DNA of 64,000 nt from the NCBI GenBank assembly GCA_964540815.1, contig CAZIOH010000019.1:17935-81934 (forward strand), written 5' to 3'. The position numbers were made by a program, and so were the translations under genes. The notes below the pieces were generated by a model that worked only from the letters and a program-made list of their open reading frames with translations, was not told the origin of the DNA and did no database searches. Positions 1 to 7,179 of this stretch are shown here, in pieces (the stretch's first letter is position 1; every line of letters begins with the position of its first letter). This DNA is from CAZIOH01 sp964540815. Lineage in GTDB: Bacteria > Myxococcota_A > Polyangia > Fen-1088.

Positions 1-323
1 TCGTCAAGCTCCTGTGCCAGGTGGTCGCCGAGGAGACCGGCGCCTCGGCGGAGGAACTCGGACGACTCATCACCTACGTGAAGGATCGCCCAGGGCACGA
101 CCTGCGCTACGCCATCGATGCGGGGAGGCTCGAGCGCGAGCTCGGGTGGCGGCCCGAGGAGACCTTCGCTTCGGGGATTCGCAAGACCGTGAAGTGGTAC
201 CTCGCGAACCCCGGCTGGGTCTCCGACGTGCGGTCGGGCGAATACCGCCGCTGGATCGACTCGCACTATGGTGGTGGCTTGGGTGGTGGCTTGGGTGGCG
301 CGCCCGGTGGGGGGGCGATCTGA
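1..323 (+). CDS. rfbB: dTDP-glucose 4,6-dehydratase, C-terminal part (cut by window start)
   Basis: This is the 3' end of a gene entering from the left; the reading frame is open from base 3 to the TGA at 321-323. The residues YVKDRPGHDLRYAIDA, then LERELGWRP and a Trp-Tyr-Leu segment, are the C-terminal signature of RmlB/RfbB, the NAD-dependent short-chain dehydrogenase that makes dTDP-4-keto-6-deoxyglucose. It lies 1 bp ahead of rfbA and is followed by rfbC, so this is a dTDP-L-rhamnose precursor operon. The last 15 or so residues are a Gly-rich tail encoded by a 12-bp tandem repeat (270-298), not usual for the family. The catalytic YxxxK region lies outside the window. Identity is confident from tail plus context. 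Confidence 0.9.
   Translation, partial: VKLLCQVVAEETGASAEELGRLITYVKDRPGHDLRYAIDAGRLERELGWRPEETFASGIRKTVKWYLANPGWVSDVRSGEYRRWIDSHYGGGLGGGLGGAPGGGAI
270..298 (+). repeat. 12-bp tandem repeat at the 3' end of rfbB
   Basis: Two full copies and a partial third of GGTGGTGGCTTG lie inside the last codons of rfbB and encode alternating Gly-Gly-Gly-Leu. They end about 25 bp before the stop codon. The repeat keeps the frame because the unit is a multiple of three. Confidence 0.85.
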
Positions 324-324
324 C

Positions 325-1245
325 ATGGCTCCGGAGGGCACCCCCCCCGCATCGGCCACTCGTCCCGTCACCAAGGGCATCATCCTGGCGGGCGGCTCGG
401 GGACCCGGCTCCACCCCATCACCCGCGCCACCAGCAAGCAGCTGATGCCGATCTACGACAAGCCGATGATCTACTATCCGCTGTCGGTGCTGATGCTGGC
501 CGGGATCCGCGACGTCCTCATCATCACGACCCCCGAGGATCAGCCGGCCTTCGTGCGCCTCCTCGAGGACGGGACGCAGTGGGGCCTGCGCATCCAGTAC
601 GCCGTTCAGCCGCGCCCGGAGGGCCTCGCCCAGGCCTTCCTCATTGGCCGCGACTTCATCGCAGGCGAGCCTTGCGCGCTGGTGCTCGGCGACAACATCT
701 TCTACGGCCACGGGCTGCCCGATCTCTTCGAGCGGGTGGCGCGCCAGAACACCGGCGCCACGGTGTTCGGGTACGCGGTGCAGAATCCCTCCGCCTACGG
801 GGTGGCCGAGCTCGGTCCGGGCGGGGAGGTCATCGGGCTCGAGGAGAAGCCCAAGCACCCGAAGAGCGAGTACGCGGTGACCGGGCTGTACTTCTACGAC
901 CAGCACGTCGTCGAGCTGGCGGCCGCGCTCGAGCCGAGCCCGCGCGGCGAGCTCGAGATCACCGATCTCAACCGGGCTTACCTCGAGCGGGGGTGGCTGA
1001 CCCTCGAGAAGCTCGGGCGCGGGGTGGCCTGGCTCGACACCGGGACCCACGACTCGTTGCTGCAGGCGGCGCTCTTCATCCAGACCATCCAGGATCGCCA
1101 GGGGCTGATGGTGGCGTGCCCCGAGGAGATCGCCTTCGCCAAGGGCTGGATCGACCAGCAGCATCTCGAACGCCTGGCCCAGTCGCTGGCCAAGACCGGC
1201 TACGGGCAATATCTCTTGCGGCTGGCGAGGCGGGGGATGCCATGA
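325..1245 (+). CDS. rfbA: Glucose-1-phosphate thymidylyltransferase
   Basis: The enzyme condenses dTTP and glucose-1-phosphate to dTDP-glucose, the first step of dTDP-rhamnose synthesis in the cytoplasm. The nucleotidyltransferase motif GIILAGGSGTRLHPIT lies near residue 18, followed by KQLMPIYDKPMIYYPL and the LGDNIFYG metal-binding segment; WLDTGTHDSLLQA is the usual C-terminal motif. The 306 residues are close to the family norm of about 290, with a short Ala/Pro-rich N-terminal extension. The ATG at 325 starts 1 bp after the rfbB stop, and the TGA overlaps the rfbC start by 4 bp, so translation is probably coupled. Confidence 0.97.
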   Translation: MAPEGTPPASATRPVTKGIILAGGSGTRLHPITRATSKQLMPIYDKPMIYYPLSVLMLAGIRDVLIITTPEDQPAFVRLLEDGTQWGLRIQYAVQPRPEGLAQAFLIGRDFIAGEPCALVLGDNIFYGHGLPDLFERVARQNTGATVFGYAVQNPSAYGVAELGPGGEVIGLEEKPKHPKSEYAVTGLYFYDQHVVELAAALEPSPRGELEITDLNRAYLERGWLTLEKLGRGVAWLDTGTHDSLLQAALFIQTIQDRQGLMVACPEEIAFAKGWIDQQHLERLAQSLAKTGYGQYLLRLARRGMP

Positions 1246-1805
1246 AGGTCACCGAGACCGCGTTGCCGGGGGTCCTCCTCGTCGAGCCCAAGCGGTTCGG
1301 GGATGCGCGCGGGTATTTCCTCGAGACCTGGCAGCGCGAGCGCTACGCGGCCGCCGGGATCGACCTGCCGTTCGTGCAGGACAACCTGTCGCGTTCGGCC
1401 CACGGGATCTTGCGGGGGCTGCACCTGCAGAATCCGGTGGCCCAGGGCAAGCTGGTGTTCGTGCTCGAGGGCGCCGTGTTCGACGTGGCGGTGGACGTGC
1501 GGGTGGGCTCGCCGACCTTTGGCAAGTGGGTCGGGATGACCCTGTCGGCCGAGGATCATCGGCAGCTGTGGATTCCGCCCGGGTTCGCCCACGGCTTCTG
1601 CGTGACCACGGAGTCGGCGGTGTTCTCCTACAAGTGCACGGCGCCCTACGCGCCCGAGCACGAGGTGGGCATCCGGTGGAACGATCCCGACATCGGGATC
1701 GCCTGGCCCATCGCCGAGCCGCGCCTGTCGGCCAAGGACGGTGCGCACCCGTATCTGCGCGACATCGATCCCGCCCGCCTTCCTCCCTTTCCTCGCGGAG
1801 TTTGA
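1242..1805 (+). CDS. rfbC: dTDP-4-dehydrorhamnose 3,5-epimerase
   Basis: This cupin-fold epimerase converts dTDP-4-keto-6-deoxyglucose to dTDP-4-keto-L-rhamnose. Family motifs are visible: DARGYFLETW, FVQDNLSRS, RGLHLQ with the catalytic His, and the PPGFAHGF segment. At 187 residues it has the normal length. The start overlaps the end of rfbA (ATGA). No reductase (rfbD) follows within the window, so it is either upstream of rfbB or elsewhere. The product feeds O-antigen or exopolysaccharide rhamnosylation. Confidence 0.96.
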   Translation: MKVTETALPGVLLVEPKRFGDARGYFLETWQRERYAAAGIDLPFVQDNLSRSAHGILRGLHLQNPVAQGKLVFVLEGAVFDVAVDVRVGSPTFGKWVGMTLSAEDHRQLWIPPGFAHGFCVTTESAVFSYKCTAPYAPEHEVGIRWNDPDIGIAWPIAEPRLSAKDGAHPYLRDIDPARLPPFPRGV

Positions 1806-1887
1806 GCTCCTCACCCCATCCGCGCCGCGCGATCGCCTCACCCGCACACCCAGATCGCCCCATCGCACGCGCCGGCGACGCAACCCG

Positions 1888-1902
1888 GCGGCCGAAGGCC
1901 GC
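1888..1902 (+). terminator. Possible weak hairpin downstream of rfbC
   Basis: A 6-bp GCGGCC/GGCCGC stem with a GAA loop lies in the 239-bp gap between rfbC and the next gene. There is no T-tract after it, so it may only be GC-rich background. Confidence 0.25.
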
Positions 1903-2044
1903 GCCGCCCGCGGGCTCGCCCGCCTCGCCGGCCTGGCATCCCTGCTGCAGTACGAGTGTTCGTCGACGCAACCGCGGTCGACCGAGCCGGGACCCCACGG
2001 GGAGCTCCACTCGCGCTGCTTCCCACCTCACCTGGAGATTTCCC

Positions 2045-2482
2045 ATGATTCGCACCCTGTCCACCCGTTCCATCCGCTTCTCGAGCCTGATCGGCGCTGC
2101 CCTCTTGACCCTGACCGGCGCCTCTGCGATGGCGGCGACCCAGACCACCCAGCCGGCTCACCTCATCCACCACGGCAAGGCCAACAAGGCGGCGATCGTC
2201 GCCAAGGCGGAGCCGAGCGTGTCGTCCGCTTCCTCGGGGGCGGTGGCCACGAGCCCCGCCGCCGCCGCGAGCCCGGCCGATCCCGCCAGCGTGAAGGCCG
2301 CGGCCAAGAGCGACCACAAGGCCCGGAAGACCGCCGCCAAGTCCGCCAGCCACATGAAGGAGAAGTCCGCGGTGGTCGCCCCCGAGGGCTCCGCGAACCC
2401 GGCGGCTCCGGCTCCCGCGGCGGAGAAGGGCTCGCCGAAGGGGACGGAAAAGGCCGGCGCCGAGTCGACGGACAAGAAGTAG
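2045..2482 (+). CDS. Small secreted Ala/Lys-rich protein of unknown function
   Basis: I do not recognise a family. The 145-residue product begins MIRTLSTRSIRFSSLIGAAL and has a clear Sec signal peptide with probable cleavage after SAMA near residue 30. The mature part is low-complexity: Ala, Lys, Ser and Pro with no cysteines, and with repeated KAAAKSDHKARKTAAKS-like stretches, so it is probably disordered and strongly basic. The ATG has GGAG 8 bp upstream. It stands alone and is closed by a strong intrinsic terminator at 2597. A basic periplasmic or surface polymer-binding role is only a guess. Confidence 0.7.
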   Translation: MIRTLSTRSIRFSSLIGAALLTLTGASAMAATQTTQPAHLIHHGKANKAAIVAKAEPSVSSASSGAVATSPAAAASPADPASVKAAAKSDHKARKTAAKSASHMKEKSAVVAPEGSANPAAPAPAAEKGSPKGTEKAGAESTDKK

Positions 2483-2596
2483 TCGGATCGGCCTCGAAGC
2501 CAGGGCGTCGGTCAAGGTCCCCGGGCCTCGGATCTCCGAGGAAACTCCCGACCGGACCTGGACGACTGGCCTTCCACCATCCGGAGCGCAATCCAG

Positions 2597-2631
2597 GCGC
2601 GCGGGACCCTCACGGGTTCTGCGCGCTTTTT
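2597..2631 (+). terminator. Strong intrinsic terminator
   Basis: A 13-bp stem (5' arm 2597-2609, 3' arm 2614-2626, two G-U pairs) with the loop TCAC is followed directly by five T residues. It ends the transcript of the small secreted protein gene and insulates the OmpA-family gene. Confidence 0.9.
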
Positions 2632-2639
2632 CATTGGCA

Positions 2640-2667
2640 CCGGAGCGGGCCGTCTGGCCCGCTCCGG
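2640..2667. repeat. Perfect 12-bp inverted repeat
   Basis: The arms CCGGAGCGGGCC and GGCCCGCTCCGG are separated by GTCT, only 8 bp after the T-tract of the preceding terminator. There is no T-tract of its own on either strand. It could be a second hairpin barrier or an operator for the OmpA-family gene, whose start is 149 bp downstream. Confidence 0.8.
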
Positions 2668-2815
2668 CTGCCGCCCATTCGTCGTCGGAATGGCACCAAT
2701 CCGCGCAGGCGGTCTTGGTGAGGCCGCCTCGATCACATATTCTCCGAGCGAGACGGGCGCCGTCGGTGCGCCACCGATTCGCAGCCTTTCGATGACCGTC
2801 GAAGGAGGAGAGCTT

Positions 2816-4471
2816 ATGAGACTGGTGTCCGAGACCGCGCACCGCTGGGTTTCAGTTCTTCCGACACGGGCGCCATCGCGCCCGGGCCATGGCCGAAGGT
2901 GGGGCGGGGGGCGGCGGGTGGTTCCGTCGACCCCGGCGCTGGCCGTGATGGCGCTCGGGCTGACGGTGACATCGCTCGCCGCCACGGCCGGTGCCGAGAC
3001 CAATCCGAGCCCCGCGGCGGCGACTCCCGTTGCGAGTCCTCCTCCGGGCTCCGCCGCGCCGTCCCCTGCGAAACGCGTGGAATCCAGCAGCAGCGTCGTG
3101 CCGGTCACCGACGAGCCCCCGGAGTATCGCTTCGAGTTCGGGCTCGACCTTGGGGCGCACTTCTTCAACAAGAAGAGCGGTCTCGGTCGCAACGAAGGCG
3201 ATCCAGAGGGGATCTCGCCGGCCACGGCGCTGGCCTTCGGCGGTCACCTGGCGCTCAACTTCAACCACTGGGTATCGGTCGAAGCCGAGGCGCTCGGCAT
3301 TCCCACCCACACCAACAACGCCGCGACGCGGATCTGGGCCTTCGCCTACCGGGGAATGTTGATCGTTCACCTGGTGCCAACCGGGCCCGTGCGGCCCTTC
3401 ATCTCGCTCGGCTATGGCGCGATCTCGACGGTCGTCAACAACACCGCCATCGTCCCTTCCGACACCGACGGGATGGTCCAGGCGGGGGTCGGCCTCAAGA
3501 TCGCCCTGGGCGATCACGCCGGCCTGCGCCTCGAAGGTCGCATCGTCACGCCGCCGGCCTTCCTCGGCTCGAAGGTCCCGGTGGGAAACGAGGTCGGGTA
3601 CGACGGCCCGGACTGGGAGGCGCTCGGGAGCCTGTTCGTGAACTTCGGCGAGGTGGAGAAGGTGCGCGAGACCATCGTGCAGCGCGAGGTGGTGATGGTG
3701 CAGCCTCCGCCGCCGCCGGATCCGGACGGCGACGGGATCGTCGGCGCGTCCGACAAGTGCCCCGAGCTGGCCGAGGACAAGGATGGCTTCGAGGACGAGG
3801 ACGGCTGCCCCGATCCCGACAACGACAAGGACGGCATCCCGGACGTCCGGGACAAGTGCCCCAACCAGCCCGAGACGGTGAACGGCATCGACGACGAAGA
3901 CGGGTGCCCGGAGGTGGACACCGATGGCGACGGGATCCTCGGGTCGCGCGACAAGTGCCCCGACGAGCCCGAGACGGTCAACGGCTACAAGGACGACGAC
4001 GGGTGCCCCGACGAGGTCCCGGCGGCCGTGAAGAAGTTCACGGGGGTCATCGAGGGCATCAACTTCAAGACCGGTCAGTCCACGATCCTGCCAGGGTCCT
4101 ACCCGATCCTGGATCGGGCGGTGGCGGTGCTGAAGGAATACGGTGACATTCGCCTGGAGATCTCGGGCCACACCGACTCGCGCGGGAAGTCCGACTACAA
4201 CCGGGATCTCTCGCAAAAGCGGGCCGACGCCGTGAAGTCTTACTTCATCGCCAACGGGATCGACGCCACCCGCGTCACCACCATCGGGTACGGGATGGAT
4301 CGCCCGATCGCGGACAACGCCACCGAGGCCGGGCGCTCAAAGAACCGGCGCACCGAGTTCCGGTTGCTGACCGGCAACGAAGGGGGTGGGACCGGCAAGG
4401 TCGACCTGCCGCGCGGAGACTCTGGCCCTCCCCCACCGGAGAACGCCCCCATCAAGCCCGTCTCGCCCTGA
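2816..4471 (+). CDS. OmpA-family outer-membrane protein with thrombospondin type 3 repeats
   Basis: This 551-residue protein has three parts. After a long basic N-terminus and signal peptide (cleavage after ATAGA, about residue 62) comes a beta-barrel-like domain (EYRFEFGLDLGAHFF onward, to about residue 285). Next is a block of Asp-rich calcium-binding repeats of the DxDGDGIxxxxDKCP type (about 300-400). Last is an OmpA C-terminal peptidoglycan-binding domain with EISGHTDSRG and RVTTIGYG. It should tether the outer membrane to the wall. The ATG at 2816 is chosen because GGAGGAG lies 5 bp upstream. The architecture is common in Myxococcota. Confidence 0.93.
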   Translation: MRLVSETAHRWVSVLPTRAPSRPGHGRRWGGGRRVVPSTPALAVMALGLTVTSLAATAGAETNPSPAAATPVASPPPGSAAPSPAKRVESSSSVVPVTDEPPEYRFEFGLDLGAHFFNKKSGLGRNEGDPEGISPATALAFGGHLALNFNHWVSVEAEALGIPTHTNNAATRIWAFAYRGMLIVHLVPTGPVRPFISLGYGAISTVVNNTAIVPSDTDGMVQAGVGLKIALGDHAGLRLEGRIVTPPAFLGSKVPVGNEVGYDGPDWEALGSLFVNFGEVEKVRETIVQREVVMVQPPPPPDPDGDGIVGASDKCPELAEDKDGFEDEDGCPDPDNDKDGIPDVRDKCPNQPETVNGIDDEDGCPEVDTDGDGILGSRDKCPDEPETVNGYKDDDGCPDEVPAAVKKFTGVIEGINFKTGQSTILPGSYPILDRAVAVLKEYGDIRLEISGHTDSRGKSDYNRDLSQKRADAVKSYFIANGIDATRVTTIGYGMDRPIADNATEAGRSKNRRTEFRLLTGNEGGGTGKVDLPRGDSGPPPPENAPIKPVSP

Positions 4472-4492
4472 GCGGAGGAAACCTCAGGGCGA
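4463..4492. terminator. Hairpin across the OmpA-family stop codon
   Basis: A 10-bp perfect inverted repeat (left arm 4463-4472, right arm 4483-4492) with a 10-nt loop contains the TGA of the OmpA-family gene. It lies between two convergent genes and may act in both directions, although no T-tract follows. Confidence 0.5.
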
Positions 4493-4541
4493 CTGTTCGG
4501 CCCTCCATGGGACGTCCCGTCGGGAATCCCGTCGGGGCCGT

Positions 4542-5609
4542 CTACCCCCGCGCGCCGCGCAAGCGGGCCCGCCAGGAGGGCCAGGCGCGGGCGGCGCGCA
4601 GGCCGAGGACCACCGCCGCCGCCGCCCAGGCCAGCCAGATCAGCAGCGACCAGTGGGTGAAGGTGAAGTGGCGGGCCGAGGTGGGGGTGAGGGCGCTCGG
4701 GAGCTTGCCCTTGCGCGACAGCGACAGGATGTCCATCAGCAGGGCCACCGTGACGTGCACCGCCACGCCCGCCCAGATGCTGCGGGTCTTCATGGCCAGC
4801 GAGCCGAGCACCACCCCGGCGATGATGGCCGAGCAGGCCTCGAGGTAAGGCTTGCCGTAATGGATCATGCAATAGGGGACCGCCATGCCGAAGATGGCTC
4901 CGGCCCCGAAGATCCGGGTGGCCCGCAGCCACCAGCCGCGAAAGAACATTTCGAGACCCACGAATTGCGAGATGTACACCGCCTCCCACACCGCGAAGTC
5001 CACCCAGGATCGCCCGGCGGTGGCGCAGATGGGATAGTACGCGCCGAAGTCCGGCTGCCGCGCCACCAGCACCAGGATCGGCACCATGATCACCACGAAC
5101 AGCGCATAGAGCCAGGCGTGCTCGCGAAACCCGGCCAGGCGCAGCCCCATGTCGCGCAGGTCATCGCGCGGAAAGAACCGTCGCCACACCAGGTAGGGCG
5201 TGAGGTATCCGAGGACCCGGGTCAGGCCCCACCACAGGCGCCCGTGGAGCTCGGCGTAGAGGGCCAGATGGGCCTGGATGCCGGGGTGGGCGGCGGCGGC
5301 CAGCGCCCGTCCGAGGGCCGGTCCCACCCGTTGCTGGAAGAAGGCCATCTGACCGAAGTACTCCTGCATGGTCAGGATCAGCACGCCCAGCACCAGCGCG
5401 ACCAGCGGCCGGTGGTCGACCTCGCCCCGCGCGTCGAGCTCGCGCCGCCAGGCGGAGGCCTCGGCCTCGAGCCCGCGCCAGGTGCCACGGAACACGAGAT
5501 ACACGAGCGGCGCCACCGCCAGCAGCATGGGAACGGGCAGCAGCCACTTGACGGCCGGGTTCTCGAGCCAGGAAATCACGCGCGCAAGGCATACCAGAGC
5601 GGCGGGCAT
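4542..5609 (-). CDS. CPBP-family intramembrane metalloprotease (Rce1/CAAX-like)
   Basis: The 355-residue product is polytopic with about eight hydrophobic segments. Three motifs of the CPBP (ABI) family occur in order: LEMFFRGW, then a His in YCMIHYGKP, then AGVAVHVTVALLMD. The family comprises membrane glutamic-type or metal-dependent proteases related to CAAX endopeptidase Rce1 and to bacteriocin-immunity proteins. The first Glu of the canonical EExxxR motif is Leu here (LExxxR), so activity is uncertain. The ATG at 5607-5609 is followed by MPAALVCLARVISWLE, a plausible N-terminus. It diverges from the next gene with only 19 bp between start codons. Confidence 0.88.
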   Translation of the reverse strand: MPAALVCLARVISWLENPAVKWLLPVPMLLAVAPLVYLVFRGTWRGLEAEASAWRRELDARGEVDHRPLVALVLGVLILTMQEYFGQMAFFQQRVGPALGRALAAAAHPGIQAHLALYAELHGRLWWGLTRVLGYLTPYLVWRRFFPRDDLRDMGLRLAGFREHAWLYALFVVIMVPILVLVARQPDFGAYYPICATAGRSWVDFAVWEAVYISQFVGLEMFFRGWWLRATRIFGAGAIFGMAVPYCMIHYGKPYLEACSAIIAGVVLGSLAMKTRSIWAGVAVHVTVALLMDILSLSRKGKLPSALTPTSARHFTFTHWSLLIWLAWAAAAVVLGLRAARAWPSWRARLRGARG

Positions 5610-5615
5610 CGGCGC

Positions 5616-5622
5616 TATGTTA
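5616..5622. promoter_or_regulatory. Shared symmetric -10 box for two divergent leaderless genes
   Basis: The heptamer TATGTTA reads as TATGTT on the plus strand and TAACAT on the minus strand. Each hexamer is followed by exactly 7 nt and then an ATG (5629 plus; 5609 minus), so both transcripts would begin at about the start codon. The 19-bp intergenic region leaves no space for a Shine-Dalgarno on either side. An in-frame ATG at 5617 inside the box is an alternative plus-strand start. Confidence 0.6.
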
Positions 5623-5628
5623 GCGGGA

Positions 5629-7179
5629 ATGGCCGCTGACCCGACCACCGCCCCCACCGCCGCCGCCCGCCCCGAGCCCCCGTCGCGGCTCGGGCACTTC
5701 ATCCAGACGTACTCGAGCTTCCTGTCGAGCTTCGTGATCGGGGTGGCGGGCCTGGTGGCCACCTCCATCTGGCAGTACCGGCAGTCCCAGACCGCCGCGC
5801 GCCAGGCCGAGTCCGAGCAGGCCATCGCCCGCACCAAGGCAGAAAACGATTGGCGGATTGCCCGCGCGGAGATCCTGGCCAAGAACCTGAACATCCTGGC
5901 CTCGCAGGGGGCCGACACCGCCGATCAGCGCTTCGGGGTGCTGCTGTCGCTGACCCGTGGCAGCATCCTCGATCCCGAGCTGGCGGTCTCGTACGCGCTC
6001 GAGCTCGGGAAGGTCAACCCCGACTACATGCGCAGCGTGCTCGCCAGCACGGAGCACAAGAACTACCTACAGCTCGAGCACGCCTTCGCGCTCACCTGCC
6101 TGCAGCAGTTCGGGGTGGAGAAGGCCGCGGAGATCTGTCGGGACGATCGCCTGGCGGAGCGTTCGGACGCCATCGCCCAGGTGATCGAGGACGAGATCGA
6201 CGCCACCGCCCAGGTGGCCTCGCAGGCCGGGGCGCAGGCCGGGCCGCCGCCGGCCGGTGCGCCGGTCGGCGCGCAGATGGCCGGGCCGCTCTCGCTGCTG
6301 CGCGACGAGCGCGAGATCCAGGCCCACCCCGCCAAGCTCATGTGGCTGTTCGAGCCCTACCTGCAAGACCGCTATGAGCGTCGCCAGTGGAACGAGATCA
6401 ACGCCTTCGAGAACAGCTCCGACGGCGCCAAGGTGATCTCCGCGCTGGTGCTGGCCACCGCCCGCACCGGCGAGCTCGTGACCAACGTCGAGCAGTCCGA
6501 CCTCGACAAGTTCCACGCCCAGCGCCGCAAGTGGCTGGCCGCCTACCTGCTCGGGAGAGCCTGTGATCCCGAGTGCCGCGGCAAGATCGTCGACGTGATG
6601 CTGTCGACGTACGGCGAGGCCCAGGGGGACTACGACGAGGCCTTGCAGAGGCTGGTGCAGCTGTCCCGCGCAGAGTCGGGACCGGCCATCAGCCAGCTCC
6701 ACGCGCGCCTGCTCTGGTGCCAGGTGGACAGCGACGATCTGCAGATCTTCCGCGATCGCGTGCTGGTCCCGGCCGCGGCCCGCGCGCTCGGGACCCCCGG
6801 CGCGGATCGCAACATGGTGGAGGATCTGGTCGGGCTCGTGGCCCTGGTGCCCGAGCCCACGGTCGAGATCCAGAAGAGCGACGCCAGCGGGAGCGGCGGC
6901 GCGGCGGCCGGCAGCGCCGGATCGACCCCGATCGCCGGCGGCAAGCCCATCGCCGCCCCGCCCCCCCTGCCTCCGAACGTGGCGGCCTGGAAGGCCCTGC
7001 TCGGCACGATCGACAAGGGTGGCGACAAGAGCGGCGACAAGCTGGCGCGCTCGTTCGCCTCGCGGCGCGCGACGGTCAAGCGTGAGCGCGCCGCCCCGCC
7101 GCCGATGATCAAGCGGGTGAGCTTCTGCGGGGCCGCCGAGGCCCCCGACCGATCCGCCGCCGGCGACACCACGCCATGA
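5629..7179 (+). CDS. Membrane-anchored protein of unknown function
   Basis: I do not recognise this 516-residue family. A short Ala/Pro-rich N-terminus is followed by one hydrophobic segment (FLSSFVIGVAGLVATSIW, about residues 30-47). A helical, charged region (QAESEQAIARTKAENDWRIARAEI) follows that could be coiled coil. The remaining 400 residues are soluble and mostly helical, with an Ala/Gly/Pro-rich linker near the C-terminus. It has no catalytic motif I can name. It overlaps the following MFS transporter by 4 bp (ATGA), so the two are co-translated. The start is taken from the -10 box position; ATG 5617 in the same frame would add four residues. Confidence 0.75.
   Translation: MAADPTTAPTAAARPEPPSRLGHFIQTYSSFLSSFVIGVAGLVATSIWQYRQSQTAARQAESEQAIARTKAENDWRIARAEILAKNLNILASQGADTADQRFGVLLSLTRGSILDPELAVSYALELGKVNPDYMRSVLASTEHKNYLQLEHAFALTCLQQFGVEKAAEICRDDRLAERSDAIAQVIEDEIDATAQVASQAGAQAGPPPAGAPVGAQMAGPLSLLRDEREIQAHPAKLMWLFEPYLQDRYERRQWNEINAFENSSDGAKVISALVLATARTGELVTNVEQSDLDKFHAQRRKWLAAYLLGRACDPECRGKIVDVMLSTYGEAQGDYDEALQRLVQLSRAESGPAISQLHARLLWCQVDSDDLQIFRDRVLVPAAARALGTPGADRNMVEDLVGLVALVPEPTVEIQKSDASGSGGAAAGSAGSTPIAGGKPIAAPPPLPPNVAAWKALLGTIDKGGDKSGDKLARSFASRRATVKRERAAPPPMIKRVSFCGAAEAPDRSAAGDTTP

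Larger units (their letters stand above)
2483..2815. other. 333-bp gene-free region
   Basis: The stretch holds the terminator at 2597-2631 and the 12-bp inverted repeat at 2640-2667. The right half (2690-2815) is open in the frame of the next gene, but the strong ribosome binding site at about 2803 argues that it is untranslated leader. No other gene is seen. Confidence 0.6.

Noticed and set aside
70..1209. Long open frame on the minus strand opposite rfbB and rfbA
   Set aside because: Composition is Arg/Gly/Ala/His-rich with no domain; it mirrors the third-position GC bias of the real genes on the other strand.
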